Shown: positions 51,470 to 60,954, numbered from the stretch's first letter. The stretch is 64,000 nt of DNA from CAVQCX01 sp963711095 (GCA_963711095.1 CAVQCX010000016.1:46148-110147); one strand, 5' to 3'. The notes: generated from the letters alone by a model not told the origin. Program-made: numbers and translations.

Positions 51470-51735
51470 TCGCCCCGAGGCGGGGCTCCCACAAGCAAAC
51501 AAGCCAGCCTGCCGGACCCCCACCGCCTCATCGCCCCGAGGCGGGGCTCCCACAAGCAAACAAGCCAGCCTGCCGGACCCCCACCGCCCACCGCCCCTGC
51601 TGTGGGAGCGCCGCCCCCGGCGCGATTCCCCCGCTGCGCCAAACCCGCAATCCCCCGAGGAAAGGCTCCCACAAGCCAAGCACCCAGCCAGCCGGCCAAG
51701 CCCCTGTGGGAGCGCCGCCCCCGGCGCGATCTACT
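51470..51735. repeat. Mixed REP-like elements upstream of the Sel1/SPOR gene
   Basis: Two reverse elements (CGCCCCGAGGCGGGGCTCCCAC, described by stem GCCCCG/CGGGGC) sit in a 67-base direct repeat. They are followed by forward GTGGGAGCGCCGCC elements at about 51602 and 51706 and a diverged reverse one near 51660. A TAGAAT hexamer at 51741-51746 just after them could be the -10 of the next gene. Confidence 0.8.
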
Positions 51736-51807
51736 CGGGCTAGAATCAGCCTGTGCCCGCCGGGCGGAGTGTGAGGACTTCCTAACGGCCTGTGCAAAGG
51801 ACCCGCC

Positions 51808-52704
51808 ATGCCTTTCGCTCGACACTACCGGATTGCCTGCATTGTGCCGATCGCGCTGATGCTGTACGGCATGCTATCGGGCGGCGCCGCGCGAGCGGAT
51901 GTCTACGATGACGCCCGGGCCGCCATTGACCGGAAGGACTACCAGCAGGCCCGCCAGTTGCTGATCCCCGCCGCTTACGCCGGTGACCGCCGGGCTCAGT
52001 TCGCGCTCGGCCTGATGTACGGGGAGGGGCAGGGCGCAGGCAAGAGCCCCGTTACGGCCTTGCGCTGGCTCCGCAAATCGGCCGAGCAGGGCTATGGTCC
52101 GGCCCAGTTCGATCTGGGCAATGCGTACCAGCAGGGCCGGGGGACCCAGCCTGATATGGCCGAGGCCGTGCGCTGGTGGCAGCGCGCGGCCCGCCAGGGA
52201 TTCGAGCGCGCCCAATACAATCTCGGCGCCTATTGGCTGCTCGGCCAGCATGAAGAGCGGCTGCAGCGCTTGGGCATGGCCTGGCTTCTCGAGGCCGCCG
52301 GCCTAAGCTATCAGCCGGCCGTGGATCTGGTCGCTAAGCTGCGCGAGATCAGGCCGGACGGGTTCGAGGACCAGGGCTGGCTGTTCGAGCCCGAGGCCAG
52401 CGAGGTGCGCATCCTGGCGGGCAGCCCGACGGCCTTCCTGATCCAGCTTTACGCCTCGCCCAACCGGGACGCTGTGCGGGCCTTTCTGGATAAGGAGGGA
52501 CTGCGGGGCAAGGCGCTGCTGTTCCGATTCCCCAGGAAGGGCGCGCTCTGGCTCGGCGTCGCTTATGGCAGCTACCCGGACAAGGCGGCCTGCGTCAACG
52601 CGATCCGCCGGCTGCGCGCCTCGCTTCGCGCCAACCACCCCTGGGCCCGCAGCTTCACGTCGGTACAGGAGCTCATCGGGTCGGTCCAGGCGGTCGGCGA
52701 CTGA
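51808..52704 (+). CDS. Sel1-repeat protein with C-terminal SPOR-like domain
   Basis: Exported protein of 298 residues with a signal peptide ending near ARADVYDDARA. Sel1-like repeats follow (about residues 55-150: AQFALGLMYGEGQGAGKSPVTALRWLRKSAEQGYGPAQFDLGNAYQQGRG). A C-terminal region (about residues 205-285, AFLIQLYASPNRDAVRAFL to GVAYGSYPDKAACVNAIRRL) has the SPOR pattern for binding denuded peptidoglycan. It is probably an envelope protein near division sites. The partner is unknown. Confidence 0.85.
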   Translation: MPFARHYRIACIVPIALMLYGMLSGGAARADVYDDARAAIDRKDYQQARQLLIPAAYAGDRRAQFALGLMYGEGQGAGKSPVTALRWLRKSAEQGYGPAQFDLGNAYQQGRGTQPDMAEAVRWWQRAARQGFERAQYNLGAYWLLGQHEERLQRLGMAWLLEAAGLSYQPAVDLVAKLREIRPDGFEDQGWLFEPEASEVRILAGSPTAFLIQLYASPNRDAVRAFLDKEGLRGKALLFRFPRKGALWLGVAYGSYPDKAACVNAIRRLRASLRANHPWARSFTSVQELIGSVQAVGD

Positions 52705-52770
52705 GGCGTCCGCGCGCCGGACGCGCTCCCGGTCGGTGGGCTCAGGGGCTGCCCTCCGGCGCTGCCGGGG

Positions 52771-52950
52771 CTCCTTCTCCCTCAGAGAGACACATCGGCA
52801 GGAAAGCCGATGTGCACGGCTGAAAGCCGCCCGGAGGGTGGCGCACAGGAGGTGCGCCATGAACGCGAGGATGAGGGGATCGAAAAGGCTCAACGGGGCG
52901 TTTCGTTGACCCCCTCACCCCGTCCCTCACCCCGGTGGAAGAGGGGCCGC
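52771..52950. repeat. Multi-hairpin element, copy 3
   Basis: Same order of stems as the copies near 49.5 kb: CACATCGGC/GCCGATGTG, CGGCT/AGCCG, TGGCGCAC/GTGCGCCA with AGGAG loop and ATG, then TCAACG/CGTTGA, and a CCCTCACCCC/GGTGGAAGAGGGG stem. The first stem has a G-to-A change (CTCCCT/AGAGAG). The internal ATG opens a 15-codon frame here. It lies between convergent Sel1/SPOR and fabA genes. Confidence 0.82.
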
Positions 52951-53007
52951 ATCGGCGGACGCTGGTGTTGCCGCCGAGGCCCGGACGGGGGCCGCCGGCC
53001 CGCTGGC

Positions 53008-53523
53008 TCAGAAGTCTTCGGTTGAGGTGAACAGGCCTACGCGCAGGTCTTTGGCGGTATAGATCTCCCGGCCGTCCACCGAGAGGCGGCCGTCGGCGAT
53101 GCCCAGCACCAGCTTGCGCGCGATCACCCGCTTGATGTCCACGTGGTAGGTCACCTGCTTCGCCTTCGGCAGCACCTGGCCGGTGAACTTGACCTCGTGC
53201 ACACCCAGGGCACGCCCCCGGCCGGGGTTGCCGAGCCAGGCGAGGAAGAAGCCCACGATCTGCCACATGGCGTCGAGACCCAGGCAGCCCGGCATCACCG
53301 GATCACCGGGAAAGTGGCAGCCGAAGAACCAGAGATCCGGTTGGATATCCAGCTCCGCGATGACCTCGCCTTTACCGTAGCTGCCGCCTTCGTTGGAGAT
53401 GCGGGCGATACGGTCCATCATCAGCATGTTGGGCACCGGCAGCTGGGCGTTGCCGGGCCCGAACAGCTCGCCGTAGCCGCATTTGAGCAGCTCGTCGCGG
53501 GAGTAAGCGCTCTGTCTGGTCAT
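53008..53523 (-). CDS. fabA: 3-Hydroxydecanoyl-ACP dehydratase/isomerase
   Basis: Bifunctional hotdog enzyme that introduces the cis double bond in anaerobic unsaturated fatty acid synthesis. From ATG 53523 it has 171 residues, with catalytic His70 in GCHFPGDP and Asp84 in GCLGLDAMWQ at the canonical positions. No fabB is adjacent, although the two are often paired. The 3' end faces the multi-hairpin element. Confidence 0.97.
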   Translation of the reverse strand: MTRQSAYSRDELLKCGYGELFGPGNAQLPVPNMLMMDRIARISNEGGSYGKGEVIAELDIQPDLWFFGCHFPGDPVMPGCLGLDAMWQIVGFFLAWLGNPGRGRALGVHEVKFTGQVLPKAKQVTYHVDIKRVIARKLVLGIADGRLSVDGREIYTAKDLRVGLFTSTEDF

Positions 53524-53721
53524 GGGCTGGCCTGTGGGCTGCCGGAGCCGGAAGGCCAGGATCGGCCCGGGCTCCCCGGCGAGCGGCCTAGTTTCCGGGG
53601 GCGCCGGGCCTGTGTCAAACCGACAGCCGCCGGCGAGGGGCAAACCCCGCCGCTCTGTCCGGAATTTGCCAAGCGCCGGGACGCGGTGGTAACTTTCGTA
53701 CCCAGCTAACTATTCAGCTTC

Positions 53722-53870
53722 CGTCATTCCGGCCATGGATTGGCCGGAATCCAGTACCAGGGAGGGTGCTTAAACGTCCTGCTTGCCGTCCATGGCAGCT
53801 GGATTGCGTCCTTAGCTCCTTAAGCAGCACTTCCATGTGCTGCTTCTCCGGTTTCCAAGCCGGAATGACC
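53722..53870. repeat. MITE-like structured element
   Basis: About 149 bases in the 417-base gap between fabA and the RfaH-like gene. Terminal inverted repeats GTCATTCCGGC (53723) and GCCGGAATGAC (53859-53869) flank a perfect hairpin ATTCCGGCC/GGCCGGAAT near the left end and AAGCAGCAC/GTGCTGCTT near the right. No coding frame. The rest of the gap shows nothing recognisable. Confidence 0.6.
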
Positions 53871-53940
53871 GTCGATTTATCGGGGTGCCGAATAATATGG
53901 ATGTTACGTTTCCAGTCTTGAAATCCTCGGCGGCGGATCG

Positions 53941-54474
53941 ATGAGACACTGGTACGCGGTCTACACCAGGCCCCGCCAAGAGGCCCTGGCGGAACAGAAC
54001 CTGGGCCGACAGGGCTTCCAGGTCTGGCTCCCGCGTGCGCTGCGATCGAGACGTCAACGGGGACGCTGGCGGGACCTGGTCGAGGCGCTGTTTCCCCGCT
54101 ATCTGTTCATCGAGCTCGACCTGCAGCGCGACAATACCGCTCCCATTCGCTCCACCCTGGGGGTGAGCGGTCTGGTGCGCCGGGGCGACTGGCCGGCCGT
54201 AGTCCCGGATGCCGTGATCGACGGACTTCGAGCGGCGGCTGACCGGCAAACTGGCCTGCATCGGCTCACGCCTCGCCCCCTGGCCAAAGGCGATCGGGTC
54301 GCGGTGCTCGAAGGGCCGTTCCAGGGACTGGAGGGCATATTCCGGGCCGCTTCGGGTGCCGAGCGAGTGACCATCCTGCTCGACATCCTCGGGGGTGCCA
54401 GTCCCGTGAGCCTCTCCCGCCACTGCGTGGCGCGGCTGCCGGGCGCGAGCGATCCGGGCCGACTGCTGTCCTGA
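53941..54474 (+). CDS. RfaH/NusG-paralogue transcription antiterminator
   Basis: A 177-residue NusG-type protein. The N-terminal NGN domain reads WYAVYTRPRQEALAEQNLGRQGFQVWLPR and LFPRYLFIELDL. The C-terminal KOW domain has KGDRVAVLEGPFQGLEGIFRA. The WLPRALRSRR text matches RfaH/LoaP-type specialised paralogues, which load on RNA polymerase to allow transcription through long polysaccharide operons. galE is 46 bases downstream and the EPS genes are close, so that role fits. No clear ops element (GGCGGTAGCGT-like) was found in the window. Confidence 0.85.
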   Translation: MRHWYAVYTRPRQEALAEQNLGRQGFQVWLPRALRSRRQRGRWRDLVEALFPRYLFIELDLQRDNTAPIRSTLGVSGLVRRGDWPAVVPDAVIDGLRAAADRQTGLHRLTPRPLAKGDRVAVLEGPFQGLEGIFRAASGAERVTILLDILGGASPVSLSRHCVARLPGASDPGRLLS

Positions 54475-54519
54475 TCTTCCGCTCCGGGTCGCTTGCCCGC
54501 AACAGACCGAGCTCCCGCC

Positions 54520-55502
54520 ATGCCTGGAAGCAACCGCGGCACGATCCTGGTCACCGGCGGTGCCGGATACATCGGCAGCCATGCCTGCAAGGCGCTAGCC
54601 CTCGCCGGGTACGAGCCCGTGGCCTACGACAATCTGGCCTACGGACACCCATGGGCGGTGAGATGGGGCCCACTGGAGCGCGGCGACATCGCCGATGGCG
54701 AGCGCCTGCGCACAGTGCTGCGCAAGTATCGGCCCGCGGCGGTCATGCATTTTGCCGCTTTCGCCTATGTGGGTGAGTCGGTCACGGATCCGGCTAAGTA
54801 TTACCGCAACAACATCTGCGGCACCATCGAGCTGCTCGACGCCATGCGCGGCGAAGGCGTCGACCGCTTGGTTTTCTCCAGCACCTGTGCCACCTATGGT
54901 GAGCCGCTGCAGGTGCCAATGCGCGAGGACCACCCCCAGCGGCCGATCAATCCCTATGGCCGCACCAAGCTGGTGATCGAGCAGGCGATGCAGGACTATG
55001 CCGTCGCCTACGGCCTGCGGGGCGTCGCCCTGCGTTACTTCAATGCCGCGGGCGCGGACCGGACGGGGAGATCGGCGAGGACCACGACCCGGAGACCCAC
55101 CTGATCCCACTGGTGCTCGGCGCCGCCTTGGGCCGGCGCCCGGCGATCACCGTGTTCGGTGACGACTATGACACCCCGGATGGCACCTGCATCCGGGACT
55201 ACGTCCACGTCACGGACCTGGCCGATGCCCATGTGCGGGCCTTGCAATGCCTCGATGCAATGCCGGGCTTCAGAGCCTTCAACCTGGGTAATGGACAGGG
55301 GTTCTCGGTGAAGGAGGTCATCGCGAGCGCCCGCGTGGTGACCGGGCGGGCGATCCCGGTGCAGATCGGTCCGCGCCGACCGGGCGACCCGCCCAGACTG
55401 GTCGGTGATTCGGGCCTGATCCGCGATGAGCTGGGATGGGAGCCACGGTTTTGCTCGCTGGATGCCATTATCGAGACCGCCTGGCGGTGGCATAGGGGGT
55501 GA
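54520..55502 (+). CDS. galE: UDP-glucose 4-epimerase (one-base frameshift)
   Basis: SDR-family epimerase that supplies UDP-galactose for polysaccharide. It has the NAD-binding VTGGAGYIGSHACKAL, catalytic Ser/Thr region FSSTCATYGEP, YxxxK in NPYGRTKLVIEQ, and RYFNAAGAD. After RYFNAAGAD the frame shifts near 55060; the next frame carries HLIPLVLGAALGRRPAITVFGDDYDTPDGTCIRDYVHVTDLADAH to the end. One more C in the GACCGG context would restore GADPDGEIGEDHDPETHLIP, the normal GalE text. About 327 residues when corrected. Confidence 0.88.
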
Positions 55503-55507
55503 GCCGG

Positions 55508-56137
55508 GGTGGCCGGTTGGCTTGTGGGAGCCCCGCCTCGGGGCGATGAGGCGGGGGGTGAAGTCGGATGAATCGCGCCGAGGGCGGCGCTCCCACATGA
55601 GGAGGTCCGCCGGGGTGGCCGGTTGGCTTGTGGGAGCCCCGCCTCGGGGCGATGAGGCGGGGGGTGAAGTCGGATGAATCGCGCCGAGGGCGGCGCTCCC
55701 ACATGAAGAGGTCCGCCGGGGTGGCCGGTTGGCTTGTGGGAGCCCCGCCTCGGGGCGATGAGGCGGGGGTGAAGTCGGATGAATCGCGCCGAGGGCGGCG
55801 CTCCCACATGAAGAGGTCCGCCGGGGTGGCCGGTTGGCTTGTGGGAGCCCCGCCTCGGGGCGATGAGGCGGGGGGTGAAGTCGGATGAATCGCGCCGAGG
55901 GCGGCGCTCCCACAAGGGGGCGAGCCGCTGAGACCGGACTGCTCGCGCCGAGGGCGGCGCTCCCACATGAAGAGGTCCGCCGGGGTGGCCGGTTGGCTTG
56001 TGGGAGCCCCGCCTCGGGGCGATGAGGCGGGGGGTGCAGTCGGATGAATCGCGCCGAGGGCGGCGCTCCCACAAGGGGGCGAGCCGCTGAGACCGGACTG
56101 CTCGCGCCGAGGGCGGCGCTCCCACAAGGTGCGGCGC
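55508..56137. repeat. Tandem array of inverted REP pairs (REPIN-like), about 106-base unit
   Basis: Units begin GTGGCCGGTTGG near 55510, 55616, 55722, 55827 and 55986. Each has a forward palindrome with GTGGGAGCCCCG head and CGGGGCGAT tail, then a reverse palindrome (ATCGCGCCGAGG to GGCGCTCCCAC). The 4-to-5 interval and the right end carry an extra 53-base block with a further reverse palindrome. It fills the gap between convergent galE and proS. Confidence 0.92.
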
Positions 56138-56162
56138 TCTCCCGGGGCCGGCAGAAGTCGGC

Positions 56163-57907
56163 TCAGGCCTTGCCGAGACGCACCCCGGCCTTCGCCAGCT
56201 CGGTGCTGAGGAAATCCACCACTTTGGCGAGGTCGATGAAGCGGTTCTCGCTGTCCCGCCGGGCGCGGTACTCCACCTTGCCCTGATCCAGCGACTTCTC
56301 GCCGACCACCAGCCGATGGGGAATGCCGATCAGCTCCATATCGGCGAACATGAATCCGGGGCGCACGTCGCGGTCGTCCAGCAACACCTCGATGCCGGCG
56401 GCACCGCAGCTCGGCATACAGCTGCTCGGTGGCCTCGCGCACCCGGTGGGAGCGGTCCATCTTCATGGGCAGCAGCGCCACCTGGAAGGGCGCGATCGGC
56501 GCCGGCCAGCAGATGCCGCGCTCGTCGTGGTGCTGCTCGATGGCGGCGGCAACCACCCGCGAGACGCCGATGCCGTAGCAGCCCATGGTCATGACGACCG
56601 AGCGTCCCTGCTCATCGAGCACGCTGGCGTTCATCGCCGCACTGTACTTGCGCCCGAGCTGGAAGATGTGCCCGACCTCTATGCCCCGGACGATCGTCAG
56701 GGTGCCCCTGCCGTCGGGACTCGGGTCGCCGTCCACCACCTTGCGGATGTCGGCGATCTCGGGCAGCGGCAGGTCGCGTCCCCAATTCAGCCCGAAACAG
56801 TGTTGGCCGTCCTGATTGGCGCCCGCACTGAAATCGGCCACCACGGCGGCGCTGCGATCAGCGATGCAGGGGATCGGCAGGCCGAGCGGGCCGAGCGAGC
56901 CGGGACCGGCACCGACCCGGGCGCGAATCTCCGCTTCGCTGGCGAAGCGCAGCGGGCTCGCTACCGCGCGCAGCTTCTCCGCCTTGACCTCGTTGAGCTC
57001 GTGGTCGCCGCGCACCAGCAAGGCCACCAGGCCGCCATCCACCTCTTCGGAGGCGCCGACCACCAGCGTCTTGACGGTGCGCTCGACAGGAACGCCGTAG
57101 CCGTCCACCAGGTCCTGGATGGTTTTGGCCCCGGGCGTGTCGACCAGGCGCATAGGCTCGGACGGGGCGGGGGCCGCGCTCGTCGGCGACACCGCCTCGG
57201 CCAGCTCCACGTTGGCCGCGAAGTCTCCCGTCGGTGGAGAAGGCGATGGCGTCCTCGCCGGAGTCCGCCAGCACATGGAACTCGTGAGACCCGCTGCCGC
57301 CGATGGAGCCGGTGTCGGCACGCACGGCCCGGAATTCCAGCCCGCAGCGCTCGAAGATCCGGGAGTAGGCCCGATACATGACCTCGTAGGTCGCCTGCAG
57401 CGACGCCTCGTCCATATGGAAGGAGTAGGCATCCTTCATCAGGAACTCCCGGGCCCGCATCACCCCGAAGCGCGGGCGGATCTCGTCCCGGAACTTGGTC
57501 TGGATCTGGTAGAAGTTGACCGGCAGCTGCCGGTAGCTGCGCAGCTCGGAGCGCGCCAGCTCGGTGATGATCTCCTCGTGGGTGGGCCCGAAGCAGAATT
57601 CGCGCGCGTGCCGGTCCTTCAGCCGCAGCAGCTCGGGGCCGTACTGGTCCCAGCGCCCGGACTCCTGCCAGAGCTCGGCAGGCTGCACCGCCGGCATCAG
57701 CACCTCCAACGCGCCGGCACCGTTCATCTCCTCGCGCACGATCGCCTCCACCTTGCGCAGCACCCGCAGGCCGAGCGGCAGCCAGGTGTAGAGCCCGGCA
57801 GCGAGCTTGCGGATCAGCCCGGCGCGCAGCATCAGCCGATGGCTGACGATCTCGGCGTCGGCCGGCGTCTCTTTCAGGGTTTGCAGGGGGAAACGGGAGG
57901 TGCGCAT
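56163..57907 (-). CDS. proS: Prolyl-tRNA synthetase (two frameshifts)
   Basis: Class II synthetase charging proline; bacterial type with an internal editing domain. From ATG 57907 the first frame carries the catalytic core (RAGLIRKLAAGLYTWLPLG, TKFRDEIRPRFGVMRAREFLMKDAYSFH). It breaks near 57226 after DAIAFSTDG. The second frame carries the YbaK-like INS editing domain (TIQDLVDGYGVPVERTVKTLVV) and GRKYSAAMNASVLDEQGRSVVMTMGCYGIGVSRVVAAAIEQ. It breaks near 56408 after QLYAELRCR. The third frame has the anticodon-binding end AAGIEVLLDDRDVRPGFMFADMELIG to GVRLGKA. Each shift fits one extra base. As an essential gene it is probably intact in the cell. Confidence 0.88.
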
Positions 57908-58187
57908 AGCGTGGCTGGCCTGGGCATAAACCAACGAATTCTAGGGGGCCGGATACGCAGGGTCAATTCAGCAGTTTTCTGGCGGTTTGTTGACGTGGCG
58001 CAACAATGAGTCGCAGGCCGTTGAGCATCACAAAAGGGATTAATATGCCGATAAATTTCCCGAAGCATCCGACATCTACTGTGAATTCTGTGAATTTGCG
58101 CACGCGCGGCTCCTATTGTGTTGCGGTGAGTCTTCGTCGTAGACTATTTCCAGACAAGGGGTACCTTCAGAGACAGGGGTGTTGCGA

Positions 58188-58658
58188 ATGGATACAAGAA
58201 GGGTTATTCCGTTGGCCGCATTGCTGCTGATCTTCGCAACGGCCGGCGCCTGGGCCAGTGTGGCCGACGACATGGCCAACGGCGAGCCGTTGGACACCAT
58301 CCTCATGAATGCCACGGACGATGGTATGACGGTCAAGGACGCCGTCGCTGCAATACTCGGTCTTCGCCCGGATCGCGCCTACGACACCATCGCCGCCGCC
58401 ATCTGCCTGATCCCCAACTTCAAGCCGAGCGCGTGCACCGCAGACGGGCAGCAGCTCGATTCCACGGATTGCGCGGACAGCGTCACGGCCGCAGCCGCTG
58501 ACAGCGGGGTGGACTCTGGCACCATCGCCAGGGCGGCAGCCGCCGGGAGGACCTGCTGGCTCAACCGGGTCAATCCGAGCGGTGGCGAGTGGGGCGGAGG
58601 CGGGGCTATCCGCACGGATCCGGCTACCTGTGCTTCCAGCGAGCAGCTCCTGAGCTGA
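58188..58658 (+). CDS. Small exported protein of the EPS locus, unknown function
   Basis: A 156-residue protein with signal peptide VIPLAALLLIFATAGAWA. The mature part has DDMANGEPLDTILMNATDDGMTVKDAVAAILGLRPDRAYDTIAAAICLIPNF, a helical pattern built from a DGMTxxDAV-like motif, then a Cys-containing Gly/Ser-rich tail with five Cys in all. The frame is intact, unlike the genes downstream. Position just upstream of the outer-membrane barrel and Wza genes suggests a periplasmic accessory of exopolysaccharide export. I do not recognise a named family. Confidence 0.7.
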   Translation: MDTRRVIPLAALLLIFATAGAWASVADDMANGEPLDTILMNATDDGMTVKDAVAAILGLRPDRAYDTIAAAICLIPNFKPSACTADGQQLDSTDCADSVTAAAADSGVDSGTIARAAAAGRTCWLNRVNPSGGEWGGGGAIRTDPATCASSEQLLS

Positions 58659-58752
58659 GCGCGTCCCGCAAGACGCATCTCAAGGCGTATCTCTCCGAGC
58701 ATGCTTTGGCATGCGGCGTGGATCTGGATTTCAAGGAAAAAGGAATCAGGAC

Positions 58753-60159
58753 ATGAGCAGTCTGGTCGAACGATTCTCCAACCGGGGCGGTGGGGTCTTG
58801 AGGCTTGGTCTGCTCGCCCTGGCGGTGGGTGGGGGGCCAGCCCAGGCCGATCAGAGCCAGCCCGGCTTCTTCGCCACGGTCGGGAGCCAGGTTGGTTACG
58901 ACGACAATGTCGGGCGGACCGCCGACAACGAGCAGTCCTCCACGACGGCCACCCTGAGCCCGCGGCTCGGATGGCTCGGCTTCTTCTCCAAGCACAGTCT
59001 CCTGGTCACCTATGCGGGTGACTATGGGACGTATTTCAGCGACCACGATCTGGATTATGCCGACCACTCGGTCAAGGGCGACCTGCGCCTTGATCTGTCG
59101 CCGAAGCTGGATGTCGAATCTTACAGACCGGCTACAAGCTAGGGCACGATGCCCCGGCGGCGGACCGCTATTCGGCGACCGGCCAGATGCAGAAGTGGGA
59201 TGAGAAGGACGTCGACGGCAAGGTCACCTACGGGCGGCGAACCGCCAAGGCCCAGGTCTCGTTCGAGGGCGGCTACCTGGAGCGGCGTTACGACGACAAC
59301 ATCGATGGGCCGACGCTGGCGGAGCGGGCGACGTGCAACGGCTCGCCGCACCCTCGCGCGTCCCACGCTGTTGTCCGGGGTGGGCTCGCTCGGCGTCGGG
59401 CTGATCAACTCGGCATTCCCGCTGCCCGCCGTTTCGACCCCGGGCTCGCCGACCGCGCGGGACCATGACGGCACGCCGGATGGTTGGGACCTTGTTCTGG
59501 AACCTGGGCCCCAAGACCCAGCTGCTCGCCGAGGTGACACGCTACGACGAGAACTATCTCAACAACTTTTTCAAAGCTAATTACCAACTCGACAGCAGCG
59601 AGTGGCGCTATCAGGTGGGAGCGACCTGGAAGGCCACCGCGAAGACCACCGGGGAGTTTCGGATCGGCTATTACCAGCGGGACATGAAGGCCGCCGCAGC
59701 TGGCAGATAGCGCGGGCTGACCTATCAGCTGCGCATGAACTGGCACCCCAAGACCTACAGCACGGTCTCCCTGCTGGCGGAGCGCTCCAGCGACGTCACC
59801 TGGAACCCGCAGTACTTCGACGTCGCCGGCCTGGCCCTGCCTCTCGGGACAGGGGGGACCTCCACCGACAACACCGGCTATTTCATCGCGACGACCCTTC
59901 GGGGTTAACTGGAATCACGAGCTGACGCGGCGTTGGATCCTGGACACCGGGCTCCAATACGACATGGACGATTACCGCGGGTCGAGCTGCGCGCCAGGAT
60001 GACGTGTACAATTTCCACTTCGGCAATCGCGCGCAAGCTCGGGCGCCACAGCAAGCTCGGTGTCCGTTATGCCTACTCCGGAGCGCAATTCCGACCTGGC
60101 GGGTGCGGATTACGCGGCCAACAGCTACATGCTGACATTCTCGACCGAGCTGCTGTTGA
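58753..60159 (+). pseudogene. Outer-membrane beta-barrel protein of the EPS locus (multiple frameshifts)
   Basis: Start MSSLVERFSNRGG with a signal peptide ending PAQADQSQ. Then come barrel-like alternating strands in successive frames: GFFATVGSQVGYDDNVGRTADN and HSLLVTYAGDYGTYFSDHDLDY; QTGYKLGHDAPAADRYSATGQMQKWDEKD; KVTYGRRTAKAQVSFEGGYLERRYDDN; LLAEVTRYDENYLNNFFKANYQLDSSEWRYQVGATWKA; TYQLRMNWHPKTYSTVSLLAERSSD; ADYAANSYMLTFSTEL. At least six frame changes are needed. The pattern matches the outer-membrane barrel found beside Wza in EPS operons. The end point is approximate. Either the consensus is poor here or the gene is decaying. Confidence 0.68.
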
Positions 60160-60230
60160 CGCGACTGGGCAGTCGGAGCGACCATATGCGGCTCCGGTGG
60201 CAGCTGGACCCGGCCCTTTGTACTGTTCTC

Positions 60231-60783
60231 ATGATGGTCTTATCGAGCTTGGCGCATCGCTGCCGCCTTGGTCTTGGCTGGCGCTCCTGGCATTTCCCGG
60301 ACTCGCGCTGCCTGCCGGCGATGCCTATCGGATCGCGGCGGGCGATACGCTCGCGGTCACGGTCTATCGGCGAGCAGGATCTCAGCCCTCAGGCGTTGAA
60401 GGTCAACGGCAAGGGGACAGTGTCTTTTCCCTTGCTCGGCGAGGTCGAAGTCGGTGGGCTGACCTCCACCCAGGTGGAGCGGAAGCTTGCCGCTCTGCCT
60501 GACCGATGGGTATCTCAAGAGCCCGCGGGTGTCGGTCTCCATCAGCGCCTATCGCCAGTTCTATGTGCGTGGCGAGGTGAAGCAGCCCGGCGGATACAGC
60601 TACCAGGAAGGGCTGACGGTGGTGAAGGCGATCTCCCTGGCCGGCGGATTCACCGAGCGTGCTTCGGAGCGCAAGATCAGCTTGTCCAAGGAATCGGATC
60701 CCGGACATCCGAAGAGAGGGGTCGGGCTCGACGATCCGGTACACCCGGGAGACATCATCTCCGTGGGCGAGAGCTTCTTCTGA
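60231..60783 (+). pseudogene. Wza-like polysaccharide export protein (frameshifted)
   Basis: Periplasmic/outer-membrane export component. Signal-like text PPWSWLALLAFPGLALPAGD leads into the Poly_export motif AYRIAAGDTLAVTVYGEQDLSPQ, then LKVNGKGTVSFPLLGEVEVGGLTSTQVERKLAALL, DGYLKSPRVSVSISAYRQFYVRGEVKQPGGYSYQEGLTVVKAISLAGGFT (SLBB domain) and the end HPGDIISVGESFF. Frame changes are needed near 60258, 60372 and 60500. The protein is short (about 185 residues) and lacks a lipobox cysteine, so it is closer to EpsA/GumB-type exporters than to E. coli Wza. Confidence 0.75.
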
Positions 60784-60954
60784 GCACCATTGGCCCCTTC
60801 GACGCAGACAAGCGCCGTTTCGTTTGCTGGGGCAGTCTGTGCAGGCGATGCCCTGCCGGGCGCTCTTCACCGGCCTGACTGGGGTAACAGCCTCGCCGAT
60901 CCGCCTAGCGACATGGGCCCCGCCGGGCCCGGTGAAGGACCGGCGGCGAAACTG

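Noticed and set aside
55035..56125. Repetitive minus-strand proteins in the 55.5 kb array
   Set aside because: They are translations of the REPIN array in frames that happen to lack stops.
58006..58230. 74-codon frame upstream of the small exported protein
   Set aside because: It overlaps the real start region of the next gene in another frame and has no recognisable features; the area is more likely leader and promoter.
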